Positions 52,458 to 63,556 of a stretch of DNA of 64,000 nucleotides are shown here, piece by piece. The DNA is from Alnus glutinosa (Eukaryota; Streptophyta; Magnoliopsida; Fagales; Betulaceae), in NCBI RefSeq assembly GCF_958979055.1, contig NC_084888.1:13000804-13064803 (forward strand). Direction: 5' to 3'. Position 1 is the first letter of the stretch; every line of letters starts with the position of its first letter. The notes under the pieces were generated by a model. The model did no database searches. It was not told the DNA's origin and saw only the letters and a list, made by a program, of their open reading frames with translations. A program made the translations under genes and the position numbers.

Positions 52458-52871
52458 GAAAAATTATAATTTAGCCTTCCAAACTGTCAGCTGTTTGCAA
52501 ATAATTCCACGAACAGCCAACGCTTGGACTTTGGCCATCCAAACTACCAAAAAGTTTCAAAAATGTTAATTTTGTCAAAATATACTTATAATACCACTGT
52601 CACGTGTAAAAATATATATTTTTTTAAAAAAAAAAACTTAAAAAATAAATTTTTTTAGTTTTAAATTTTAAATTTTTTAGCTTTTAGTTTTTTTTTTATA
52701 TAATTTTTTAATTGAAAAATGACATGTGGTAGATGTATTATGGGCATATTTTAACAAAATTGGCATTTTTAAAACTTTTTGGTAAATTAGGGCCAGAATC
52801 TAAGCGTTGGCAATTCATTAAGCTACTTCCAAAACGACTCGTAGTTTGGAATGCTAAATAGTAATTTTTCC
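52458..52871. mobile_element. Palindromic MITE, Mutator-like (414 bp)
   Basis: Left GAAAAATTATAATTTAGCC and inverse right GGAAAAATTACTATTTAGC are terminal repeats, and the arms remain complementary for well over 100 bp. Flanks TAACAACAT (52449-52457) and TAACAACTT (52872-52880) agree at 8 of 9. It lies 80 bp from the preceding MITE. Confidence 0.7.
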
Positions 52872-52880
52872 TAACAACTT

Positions 52881-54069
52881 ATAATAACTTTAAAGGGGAA
52901 GCAATGTGTAAGATAATAAAAGTATCAAAGCGTCTACACATGCAAGTAGTACTTTACCAAATACAATCTGCCTCTGAAGTTGTGTTGAGACAGTGATATA
53001 TATATTAAACTTAAGGAGTTGTATGTATGGGAAACTTCTCGTTATTAGCAAGTATGCAACATGTTGAAAGAAATAATTGAAGTCCTACCATCCAAATGCG
53101 AAATTAATTTCCTATTCTATATAACAATACCACACTTTTTGAACTTCATCCAAAGCCAGTGCATATCAGCACTACAATTTAGGGCAAATCAATCTATTAA
53201 TCTGCGCATAAAAAAAAAAATAAAAATAAATTTGAGAGCTCATTAAGGACCTTATTTCCGATTAATTGTTAATAAAAACAAGAAACGACGCCGTGGCGAT
53301 GTCACACACAACAGATTCATGTGGTTAAGAACTACTATTACATAGAGTGATAGGCAACAGAAGAAATAAGCTGAGGGGAAAATCCAAGTGTGCGTCGTAG
53401 GGTTTAGGTGATGTGATTTTGCCAACAGTTTTCTGTGGAATCAAACAAAGAATTAGAATTAGAGAGAGAATAAGAACCTGTTATGAGAACGTGAGAGAGG
53501 CGCGAGGCACAGTTCTTGCAGTAATAGACGAAAAAGAGATCGGAGTCCGGTCCCTCCGAAGCCGCGTCCTCGATCGCTCTCGCTCGAGTACGTATGCGTT
53601 GTTCTCTTCGGCATTCCTTTGCTTCTTCTTCTTCTTCTTCTCAATATGATCCAAGATCTTCTGGACTATTCTTGGCAAGGAGAACACTATCGAAGACCGT
53701 GTCGTTTCTATACTATTCGGTTTTTTTCTTTTTGGAAGCTTGAGGAGATATTTGTTTTTGGAGGGGTCATTTATATAAAGATCGATGCTATTTTAGTAAT
53801 TGTTATACTATTTTCATATAATTTGTGCTCTTAGATAAGCACTTATAAAAAAGCAAAATAAATGTGTAGATTTTTATTGCCACGTCATCCCAATTGTATG
53901 GCAGTCGTATAATAATCTACTAAATAACATTACTCTTATGTTTAAAAAAAAAAAAAAAAATGTTACATACAACATAAACATCTCATAAATATCTCACAAA
54001 ATTGACATGGCAAGATCTAATAGCCATTGAATGATAATGTCAACTTTTTTGATGTCTCTCTAGGACAAA
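52881..54069. other. Intergenic, no gene recognised
   Basis: The part 53280-53720 is less AT-rich, has a telo-box complement TAGGGTTT at 53398-53405 and a CTTCTTCTTC run at 53626-53640, and looks like the promoter and leader of a gene. No ORF here or downstream resembles a known protein. It may be an orphan promoter or a leader exon cut off by later insertions. Confidence 0.4.
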
Positions 54070-54582
54070 GTTGTCTTTAGAATTTTAAGACTGGCTTGTT
54101 TATGAAAATGCTTATTCGAGCCAAACTTGAGCTCTCGAGCTCGTTGAAAATGTCATTCGAGCTAAGCCATGTACTCGACAAACTCGGCTCAACTTGAGCT
54201 CGAGCTAGGCTGTTAAATTTTTTAAGGACAGAAATTTCCTATAAACTGGTTTGAAGGAAATTTCTTACAATCTACATATAAAAAAGACATATGTCCTTCT
54301 CACATGTTTTTTTATTAATGCTATTAAAAAAGCATGTAAGAAGCATATGCTATTTAAATAACATGTGATTCTCATATGCCAAGGGATATATGTCAATCTT
54401 ATATGTGGGTTGTAGGAAATTTATTACAAAAGCTAGTTTGTAAGAAATTTTTGTCCATTTTTTAATGTGTGATTCGAGTAGAGTTTAAGACCGAATTTAT
54501 GAACAACTTCTATACATTTATCTACTATATAAATATATAGTATGTAACTATATAGGGCATATTATACAATATAGTATATAAC

Positions 54583-56488
54583 CAGTGGCGGAGACCCCTA
54601 AATGTCTGAAGAAATTTTTATTTTTTTTACAGATATTTGGAAAAAAAAAATTACATTAAAAGGAAGAAAAAAAATGTTGATGTTGATGCCCGCCCCCTAC
54701 TGATAATAGAAGAAAAAAATTACATGGAAAAACCAACCGTCAAAGAAAATTTTGTCAAAAAAAAAAAAAAAAAAACAACAACCATTAAATGCTGAAAAAA
54801 AGGAACGGAACAATTTTGTGAAAAAAGAAAAAAAAAAATTTACATTTATCTATCCATCTTGGGAAACTTCAAAACTTCTGCATAGAAAAACCAACTATCA
54901 GAAGCCAATAACACAAATCTTGTTCTTTGGCCTCCTGCATGGAGGCCTTTTCCTCGGCAATCTCTCGCACCGTAAGCCTTCTACTTTTTTATTTTTTATT
55001 TTTTAATTTTTAATTTTTATTACTGAGCTAAGAGTGTGGCTGTGTGGGACAATGGTTGTTGAGTTGTTCTCTTTCTTTATTTACTTTTCAGTTTTCAGGA
55101 TAAAGATGAAAATCTGTGATTGACAGGTTGTCTTTGTTTTGCTTTTCAAATTTTTTTTTTAAATACTTTTCATAATTTTTTTTTTAGAAGTTGCAACGTG
55201 ACTTGTCAACGTGGGCCACAACCACATTTTTTTCTTTTTCTTTTTTAAGTTAATTTTCTTTGTTTTACTTTTCTTATTACTTGCGGTCATTGCAATTTGC
55301 AAAGTTCTTTCATCTTTATTACTTAATCTTCATCGGCAATCTCTCGCACCGTAAGCCTTATACTTTTTTTATTTTTTATTTTTTATTTTCTATTACTGAG
55401 CTGAGAGTGTGGCTGTGTGAGACAATGGTTGTTGAGTTGTTCTCTTTCTTCATTTACTTTTCAGTTTTCAGGATAAAGATGAAAATCTGTGATTGACAGG
55501 TTGTCTTTGTTTTGCTTTTTAGAATTTTTTTTTTATATACTTTTCAGAATTTCAGTCATTGCAAGTTGCAACGTGACTTGTCAACGTGGGCCACAACCAC
55601 ATTTTTTTCTTTTTCTTTTTTAAGTTAATTTTCTTTGTTTTACTTTTCCTATTACTTACGGTCATTGCAATTTGCAAAGTTCTTTCATCTTTATTACTTA
55701 ATAAATTATAACTTTTACTTTTGGTCAAACTTCCATAGTCAAATTCAATTTATTTATTTATTCTTTTGACATCAATGTGATTATAAATAATTTTATTGAC
55801 TCTTCTTTTATATTATAGTTTTTTTTTTTTATTATTCTGATAAGAACAACATTGTCATTTTTTTTTATAAGGTTTTCTTTATACTGTGGGAGTGGGCCAA
55901 CTGGCCAAGTGACAAGTTTTAGTAGAATTTTTGCCACTTTCAGGTACGTTATTTGTTATTATTTATTCTTTTTATTAAGACATTGTTTGTTGATTTGTTA
56001 GATTAATAGCTATCGGAATATGCTAATAATTTAATTAGAATATCATTAGAGTATGTGCCATTAGGCCATTAGTTGTTTGGTGTGAAAAGTCTACATTGAA
56101 AGGGAAATTTCTGAAAGCTTCAATTTAGATTTGATACTTGATGATTTTGTTTCTCTAAAGGCGAGTAGGATGCAATTTTAGGCACCTTGTATTTTGTAAT
56201 TTTGTAATTTTTGTTGTTGTTGTTGTTGTTTTTGTTGTTGTTGTTGTATTAGTGCCTACATGTCCACTGATATATTAATTTGGCATATATTTATGAAGTT
56301 TGATAGATACATTTTTTGTGATACATATATTATGTTATAATTTATATTTTGAATTGTAATTACCATACTTTTATATATTATAATAAAAATATAATATATA
56401 AAAAGACAACAACAAAAAAAATATTTATTATTATATTTTATTATTTTAATTCCGCTCCCATTAAGACAAATTTTTGGCTTCGCCACTG
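54583..56488. mobile_element. Non-autonomous hAT element with CAGTGGCG ends (1906 bp)
   Basis: Left end CAGTGGCGGAG and inverse right end CAGTGGCGAAG match with one difference. A perfect 8-bp duplication TATATAAC lies at 54575-54582 and 56489-56496. The interior is AT-rich with a 379-bp tandem duplication and a GTT repeat at about 56211-56246. No transposase similarity was seen. Distinct family from the TAGGGCTGGCAA elements. Confidence 0.9.
54955..55703. repeat. Tandem duplication, unit about 379 bp, inside the CAGTGGCG hAT
   Basis: Unit 1 begins CGGCAATCTCTCGCACCGTA at 54955, unit 2 with the same word at 55334. Both contain AGAGTGTGGCTGTGTG, GATAAAGATGAAAATCTGTG and CGTGACTTGTCAACGTGGGC, and end with GCAAAGTTCTTTCATC. 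Only a few substitutions separate them. Confidence 0.93.
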
Positions 56489-56960
56489 TATATAACTATA
56501 GTATAAAGGTAACAAATTAACAACATATTATTATATATAACTAGAAAATATAAACTATAATATATGTATAATCTGAGCAAGTAGTAAGTCCAAGTATACT
56601 ATATATAACTAATTAATTATAGTATAAATATAGTATATAACTTCTTTTTTTTTTTTTTGTTTTTGAGGAAAAATATAGTATATAACTATTGTTAACCATG
56701 TGTGATATGTCATACAAACTATATAGATATATACACATACACATACACACACTAACTACTCAATATAATTATGTCAAGTTTTATACGAGTTAGGCTCGCA
56801 AGCTTTAATCGAGTGAGTCAGAAATGTGTTACTTAATAATTGAGCAAGTTTCTACAATCACAAGTGAATTTTTGCAGTCCCGAATCGGGTTTAAACGAGC
56901 AGATATAGAGCATGTTATCAAATGAACTAGTTTATTTACAACCCTTTATTTACGTGCTCT

Positions 56961-57092
56961 AATTTGAATTTGAAGAAATTTATATTAATTTTAAGTACAT
57001 ATATTAATTTATATTAAATTTGAAGAAATTCCTCCAACTAAATTTGAAAGAAAACTTTGTCCCTTTACTAATGCTAAAAAGCCTTTATTTTT

Positions 57093-57130
<38 letters not shown>

Positions 57131-57862
57131 CCTAAGCAAATAAGAGGAAGGGGATGGGGACGAGGAAGGGTCAAACTCAAAGAATTGGGTAAAGGAGAAG
57201 GGAAGGTGGAGAATGGGAATGGGAATTGGGTAAGCACTTATTTAAGTGTTTGTTAGATGAAAAATGCTTAGCTACCACACCTTTTAGTACAAGTTAATCA
57301 TAATCAAATTTTATTAATTTGCGTAGACAAGAAAGAGTGGAGGAAAAAAAAATATCAAAATTTAATTAATTTAGTAGCTGCCCTAATAAATACCACGTGA
57401 CCCGACAATTTTTCGCATGGTGGAAGTCACCGTTGGCAATTCCATCCGTTCATTTGTGCAATGGCTGGCCAATGGTTTATTCCTCCGAATATTGTGATTA
57501 TTCACTTCAACCGGCTTTTCCATCATCACCATCCTGTTAAAGTGGCCGGTTGTATCAGGCAGCCGTCCCTTCTCAATCCTAAAGGACTTTGGAAATGATT
57601 CAAGAACAAAATGTCCACAAATTGTGCATTCTGTTGATATGGTTTTAAGTCATTATATTCCATATACCAAGATCATAAAAATATAGTAGTAGACACCATT
57701 TGCTTCTCTGGAAGCATAATCAATCACTAAAAACGCACGTCCCAACAAACAAAATTTGGAATATTAGAGTTTTGAGGATCAAAGATAGGAATACAAAGTC
57801 GCCATAACTTCAGGTCTTCAACCTCCCCAGCACCAACAAACACACAGGCTTATCCTCCAATT
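56961..57862. other. Intergenic, plus 3' UTR of the eEF1B gene
   Basis: CT microsatellite at about 57098-57128. The ORF at 57020-57256 spans it and is not considered a gene. From about 57650 to 57862 the sequence is probably the 3' UTR of the minus-strand eEF1B gene. Confidence 0.45.
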
Positions 57863-59541
57863 CTCTGCAAGAAGAATCAGGCAGAGACAAACAATGTATC
57901 AAAACTCACAAAATGTGAAAATTAGGTGTACAAGAATTCTGTGAACAGAATCAGGCAATCCATACAGTGATGGGTTGATCACTACTCAACCCAACAGTTG
58001 TTCTGGCATATATTGAATGATATGAGAAAAAGCTTATAACCCTACTTACATATTTTGTTGAAGGCCACGATGTCACAGCTCTGGACATACTCATTAATAG
58101 GTTCAACTGTAAGACGTTCTTCAATGAGATCGTCAACAGATACCAAGTCATCCACAATGGAAAGCATTATCTGCAATTTCTTGATACCATACCCAACTGC
58201 TACGAGTTTAGCTGTGACAATCATTAAATTAATGTCAGAATCAGAAATGTATAATATGATGTTAAGATAACAAAAGATTAACACAATACAAGAGAAATGA
58301 GAAGGCAACTGTCATAAATTAACAAAAAGCATGGTCTAATAATGGAGGAAAGACAAAGCCTTAAGGTTTGTTTCCTTTCTAAAGTTCAAAAGTAATAACA
58401 AGCAGAATCAAGATGAAAAACCATACAGGCTCCCCAAAACAACCCTTCCATCTGAATACTTCTCACTGCTTCCTCGAGCTTTTTCATGTCAGTTTCATCA
58501 TCCCATGGCTTCACATCCAAAAGAACTGATGACTTGCCAGCTGATAAAGGTGGTTCAAAAAAATACTCTTGTGAATACCAGAGGAAGGGAAGACAGGCAG
58601 GAAGACAATAGAACATATTTAAAAGCAACTTAAGCTGCATAAACATAAGCCATGAAGAAACTCACATTCTTTCTTTTTGGCAGATTTCTTAACTGCAGCA
58701 GCACGTTCTTCCGCAGCCTTCTTCTCCTCCTCAGTCTCTTCACCGAAAAGGTCCACATCATCATCATCATCCTCAGCAGCTGCGGCCTGAAAGCATTATA
58801 TTTGATCTAGTATGAGATTAAACTCTCTTAAAGAAATCTCTAAAAATGAAAAGAAAACAACAGCAAGCACTGGTAGTCATGACATGCCAACTAACACAAC
58901 CCAGATTGACCCCAAGAAAGCATCCAGGAGCAATATAAACATCACGTCCAATTGACCAAAAAATAAGGAAGAATGCACTTGCCTTTGTGTCACCAATAGG
59001 AGGAGTTGCAATTGCCTCCTCAGTGATAGGAGCAGATCCCTCCACAGTGACACCACACCCTTCTCCAGAAACACCACTACAATAGCAAATAAATGGTTTG
59101 AGAAACAAATAATATGGAAATTAACTTGTAATTTAACAATAAAAATATTAATAAGAGCTTACGAGATCCTCAAGAGCGCATCGATATGGTTGTACCACCG
59201 AGAGACATTAACGTATTCAGCTGATGGGGCCTTTGAAAGAGCTCCATATACAGTAATATCATCCTTTGAAGCTTGGTAGCTGAAGAGAGCAAGATAGAAT
59301 TTACATACCATATATTAATCCAGAATTTATAAAAAAATTAAAAATAAAACTGCCATAATTGTTCATGTCTTCTCAATTACGACTCAACCAAGTCCAGAAT
59401 AACAATACAAGCAACACTTAGATATGGAGAAAAAAAGTGACACAATGAAACTTACCTTGTAATGTAACTGCGAGTAAGGAGGTAATCATCAAGTTTCTTC
59501 AGGCCAGCAGGCGAGTTGACATCGTAGAATGTGACTGCCAT
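57863..59541 (-). CDS. Translation elongation factor eEF1B, beta/delta-type guanine nucleotide exchange subunit (231 aa)
   Basis: Exchanges GDP for GTP on eEF1A during elongation; cytosolic. Coding exons in transcript order: 59541-59456, 59279-59163, 59076-58983, 58786-58666, 58540-58427, 58211-58050, then AG at 57864-57863 completing a split stop codon. The N-terminal GST-C-like domain starts [20 protein letters not shown]; an acidic linker [12 protein letters not shown] (about residues 107-118) matches the first family signature; the C-terminal exchange domain (about 145-231) has [10 protein letters not shown] and ends with the second signature [12 protein letters not shown]. Intron 3 has a GC donor (AAAG, GCAAGT); other introns are GT-AG. 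If the last intron were retained, the protein would gain two residues before a stop. Both signatures are intact and the length fits plant eEF1B beta/delta (about 224-232). Confidence 0.95.
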
Positions 59542-59565
59542 TGTAACTAAGTTTGCGAATTCCTT

Positions 59566-60995
59566 CTACAAGCATATAATAAGAGGAACAAATAAGGAAA
59601 AGTGCTTGTTCACTGTGCTGCATTAAGCTAAACTTCTAGGCCAAAAACTGTATATACAAATTAACTAGACCTCCCGCAAAATCAAGTCATCAAAAAACTT
59701 CCATAACAAAACTTAATCCTCAAAAAAACAAAACAAAACAAAAAAATCAGAGACAAGCAAGCATGTTTTCTCAACAAAACAAAAAAAATGAGCAAACACA
59801 AACGTGTACATATAAACATTATGTATAAAGGGTATACAAATAGACTAGCTATGTTAGTGTTGGAAGAGTAAGATTTGTGTTTTGTGTCCCATGCGCTTAA
59901 GACATTTGGAGACACATGGCACCTCCAGCTTGTAGCATGTATGCACAAGCACACTGACACAAACTAAAGCAATAATGTAAAAGATCAAGACCCATTATTT
60001 GGTAAGTTCGATAGACAATATAATACTTCAAAAAGCCCTTACATTTTGATGCCCATAGTCAAGTTTTTTACACTCTTCTCACTAGATTGGAGTGTTGATA
60101 AAAAAAAAACATAATAGATTTACTCCATTGCAGCACATAAAAGTGGTAGTCATGTAGTTTCTACAGTAATCACGGGGTTTTGCAAATCCACTATTTGTAT
60201 AGATCACATGTGGTTTCTCTTTAATTGGGGTCTCTGCTCTGAAAGACTGGCCCGAGAGTGGAAATCTAACATTGGAAATACCTCAAGTAAGGTGGGTTTG
60301 ACAACAACTGAAATGATGTAGAAATAGTTCATTTGCTATGCTGCTCTCCCCTTGAGTTCTCTGTCTTCATATGATGTTCATGGGTATGTAAAAATCTGTT
60401 CTTTATGGGCAAATTTTGAGGCCCAACATTCCAAGTCATTTTTCTCATAGATGTTTCAGTATTAATGAAAATGGGTTGGTGACACTAATAAAGGAAAGAA
60501 AATGGAATGGTGTAGAAAAAATGTCCTGTTAACGACCAAAAGTAATTCCAATCCTAGCCAAACAGAACCTAGAGCATTTCAATTCAGCTATAATCTTCTG
60601 TGCTGCTCTTACTGTATGGATCTCTCCAGAATATTGAAATCAATGCAATAAACAAAGCATAAATTTTCACTTATCTTTCTTGACTTTAGAAAACAGATAA
60701 AAATAAAATAAAATTAAGAAACTACTAGAAAATGAAATCGTAATTCCTAATGATGGGTTACATGGACCTAAAGCAAGTAATTGGCCTAGAACAGTATTAC
60801 TCAGGACCCAGATAACGATAGGCTCGGAGGTTCAAAACGATCATATCTTTTTTTCGTTTCTTCTATTTTCCTACGAGGATTCTCGGCAACCACCAAACAC
60901 AACATTCACCCACTGAAACAATAACAAAAAGGGAGCCAAATACAGTATAATGAACGAACAATAAGAATGGATGAAAGAAATAGGTATTGGCTAAC
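59566..60995 (-). other. Leader intron of the eEF1B gene
   Basis: Non-coding; several short ORFs inside (for example 59682-59960 on the minus strand) have no recognisable similarity. Long leader introns are frequent in plant translation-factor genes and often raise expression. Confidence 0.6.
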
Positions 60996-61105
60996 CTTGA
61001 TGACGGTGGTCTGTAGATCTGCACTGATCTCTGCTACCGTAGGAGAGAGGTGTCGACTGAGAGAGGCATTTTATAGGTCAAGAATGAGCGTATATGAAAC
61101 CCTAA
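60996..61105 (-). promoter_or_regulatory. eEF1B promoter, TATA box and leader exon
   Basis: TATAAAA at 61075-61069 (minus strand) predicts a start near 61040. The leader exon ends CGTCATCAAG with donor GTTAGCC at 60995. The acceptor GCTTGTAG at 59566 gives a leader intron of about 1.43 kb, and translation begins 24 bp into the next exon. A telo-box AAACCCTAA (plus strand) lies at 61097-61105, just upstream of the TATA box, as is common for plant translation genes. Confidence 0.7.
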
Positions 61106-61508
61106 GACGCTAGCTGATGTTATTTTACTAAACTAACCTTCTCTTTTTCACCTTACTCTTTCCTTTTTGGTGTGTAAAATCGATATTTAACGCAGAAAAT
61201 TGAATGATATAAAATTAGAGAATATACGATGTTTTGCCACCTAGGATATAATTTTTGACCACCATATCCATGTGGTAAGGTGGTTCCCTAACTAGTTTTA
61301 GGGTTTTCTTTTCTTTTTTTTTTTTTTTTAAAAAAAAATTAAAAGTAAAAGTTAACACATGGAAAAAAGTAATCAAGAGTTGTGTCTTAAGGTAGTAATG
61401 TATCATATCTCAAATTAGAGCCCTTCTATCCGGACCTTTTGTTAAAGCCTTTTTTACAGCGTCCTATAAAACTTTGACGCATCAGTCAAAACCACCAAAT
61501 AGAATAAA

Positions 61509-61850
61509 GGGATAATTGCACTATTGGTCCCTGTGGTATGCCATAATTACAAATCATTCTATATGGTTTTAAAAGTTTATGGGAGGTGCTTGTGGTAAAC
61601 TATAATTACAAATCGATCTCTGGAGTCAAATTCCGTTAAAAATTTTGACAGATTCTGTTAAATATTACGTCAGCGCCACATCAAACCAATAAGATGGCAC
61701 AAGTGTCTATCTTAATAATAAAAAAAATTATTATAAAAATAAAATAAATATTATTTAAAAATAAAAAATAAAAAATAAAAAAAAGGAAGGGGTGGCCCAG
61801 CCACCCTCGGCGGCCACCCCCAAAGATGGTTGGGCCACCCCTTCCTTCTT

Positions 61851-61881
<31 letters not shown>

Positions 61882-62134
61882 AATAAGTTTATTTATTTAT
61901 TTTTTAATAAATTTATATTTTTTTTATTAAAATGGACACGTGTCGCCAACTTATTGGTTTGATGTGGTACTAACGTAGCATTTAACAGAATCTGTCAAAA
62001 ATTTTAACGGAATTTGACTCCAGGGATTGATTTGTAATTATAGTTTACTACAAAGACTTCCCACAAACTTTTTAAACCATAAGGAGTAATTTATAATTAT
62101 GACATAACATAGGGATCAATAATGCAATTATCTC
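61509..62134. mobile_element. Palindromic MITE, Mutator-like (626 bp, perfect 9-bp duplication)
   Basis: GGGATAATTGCA at the left and, inverted, GAGATAATTGCA at the right. Arms are complementary for about 180 bp, including GTCAAATTCCGTTAAAAATT and its inverse. Flanks 61500-61508 and 62135-62143 are both TAGAATAAA. A central GC-rich hairpin (GGAAGGGGTGGCCCAGCC and GGGCCACCCCTTCC) separates the arms. It is a relative of 51831-52377. Confidence 0.85.
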
Positions 62135-62264
62135 TAGAATAAAATAAAAGCAGCCAATCCATCAAGAAGTTGCGACACTTTTATCTTTTCCCTTCATGGT
62201 ATAGTCAAATTTGTTGGTTCGATTACTCTCTGTCTCTCTCCCTCTCACAACTTGCAGACAACAA

Positions 62265-63276
62265 TAGGGCTGGCAATTTTGACACTACCTGACAATTCGA
62301 CACGAACACGACATGAAATTAGCGGATTTAGGTTTACCTTAAACGGGTTTGGATCATAAACGAATCAACCCGTTTAACTCAGTCTGGCGGGTCACCCGTG
62401 AGTGACTCGCTAGACACAATTAACTTTTTTATTTTTTTTTGTTGATTATTTGATTAGACAATTAAGCATATTAAGTCATTGGACACAAATCAAACTTTGA
62501 CATTGCCTGAGACAGCAATATAGTGTTTGAATCCACAACTTACTGATTTATTTTTTTTCTTAACTTTAGTGTGTGACTAGTTAAAAGCATGTACTTTGCA
62601 GTAACAGGACTGTCAAGATAGTATTTGTTGCTGTGCTGTTGATGCAATTTGTATCAGTTTCTCTTGTTCTTTCATTGTTTGGGTATTCTTTTGAATCAAC
62701 CAATTGTTGATACCTTTATTCCTAGTATTTTAAGTGAATCAACGGGTCTAAAGAATGATTTTGCTCCTAATATTTGTGCGCAAATTAGTGAATTCAAGAT
62801 CGTTTATCTTTTCTTTTACAAGATCTAATTTTTCCTACGTGTTTTCCTACATCAGTTGGTATAAGAGCCAACTCTCTCCCTGCATCAGTGTTGCCTGGAG
62901 CTGCGACCTTGCTGTCCCATGTCAATATTACATAAGTGTAAGGCTATCGGAAAATCCAAAGTGGTGGACTTCTTTAGGAAATGGATAAGCTGACATTTGG
63001 ATTTGTATCTGCACAATTAATATGCTTAATTGTCTTTAAAAACAAAAAAAAAAAAAAACAAAAAAGAGGCACTTTTAAGCTAAACGGGTCAAACGTGTAT
63101 GGTGGTGTTGACCCGATACAACCCATTATGTTAAACGGGTTTCACGGGTCATGTCGGGTGACTCGTGAAATTGTCGGGTCGTGTTGTGTCTGGAGCCCCG
63201 ACCCGTTAACATAAACAAGTTGTGTTTGGGTTTAGCTTAAACGGGTCACGGGTCGTGTCGGGTACCTGTTATGCGT
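62265..63276. mobile_element. Non-autonomous hAT element (about 1.0 kb), copy 3 of the CGGGT-rich family
   Basis: Starts TAGGGCTGGCAATTTTGACA, as copy 2. Internal words GATTATTTGATTAGACAATT and the palindrome around 62383-62414 are shared, so it is probably an internal-deletion derivative. The right end is damaged: the expected GCCAGCCCTA is reduced to GCGT, yet flanks GACAACAA (62257-62264) and TACAACAA (63277-63284) still agree at 7 of 8. No transposase remains. Confidence 0.85.
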
Positions 63277-63348
63277 TACAACAATGGTGAAACCCATTTG
63301 GAAGCGCTCTCTCTCTCACTCAACTTGCAGGCAACAAAGTGAGTAGCC

Positions 63349-63556
63349 ATTAACAAATTATTTCATCATCTTCATCCTTCACTTGTTTCACTCAAAAGCT
63401 TATGCGAACTCAAATTTGGAAGCTCTAATAGCTTTCAAAGCCACCTTAGGCACAACCAGGAACTCCAAATCCAATCCATGCAACTGGTCTGACCTCTCCA
63501 ACCTCACGGCTCTCAATCTTCTCTTCTTTTACAGCAACAATTTCTTCAGCCAGTAA
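63349..63556 (+). pseudogene. 5' fragment of an LRR receptor-like gene
   Basis: One frame gives a hydrophobic leader (FIIFILHLFHSKAYA), then NSNLEALIAFKATLG, NPCNWSDLSNLTALNLL and a stop at 63554-63556. The EALIAFKA...NPCNW pattern is the N-terminal cap (LRRNT) of plant LRR receptor kinases and receptor-like proteins, followed by the start of the first leucine-rich repeat. No initiating ATG is in frame just upstream and no further repeats follow, so it is a fragment. Confidence 0.6.

Larger units (their letters stand above)
54070..56960. repeat. Dispersed CGAGCT-rich repeat, copy B (split by a hAT)
   Basis: Left block TTAAGACTGGCTTGTTTATG with GAGCTCTCGAGCTCG words; right block ending GAACTAGTTTATTTACAACC. 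Matches copy A at both ends and in the TA-rich middle. The hAT element at 54583-56488 splits it; removing that insertion restores TATATAACTATAG, as in copy A around 50510-50530. Confidence 0.55.

Noticed and set aside
53413..53690. Arginine/serine-rich ORFs on both strands
   Set aside because: No domain match; the frames overlap a CTTCTTCTT run that favours open frames.
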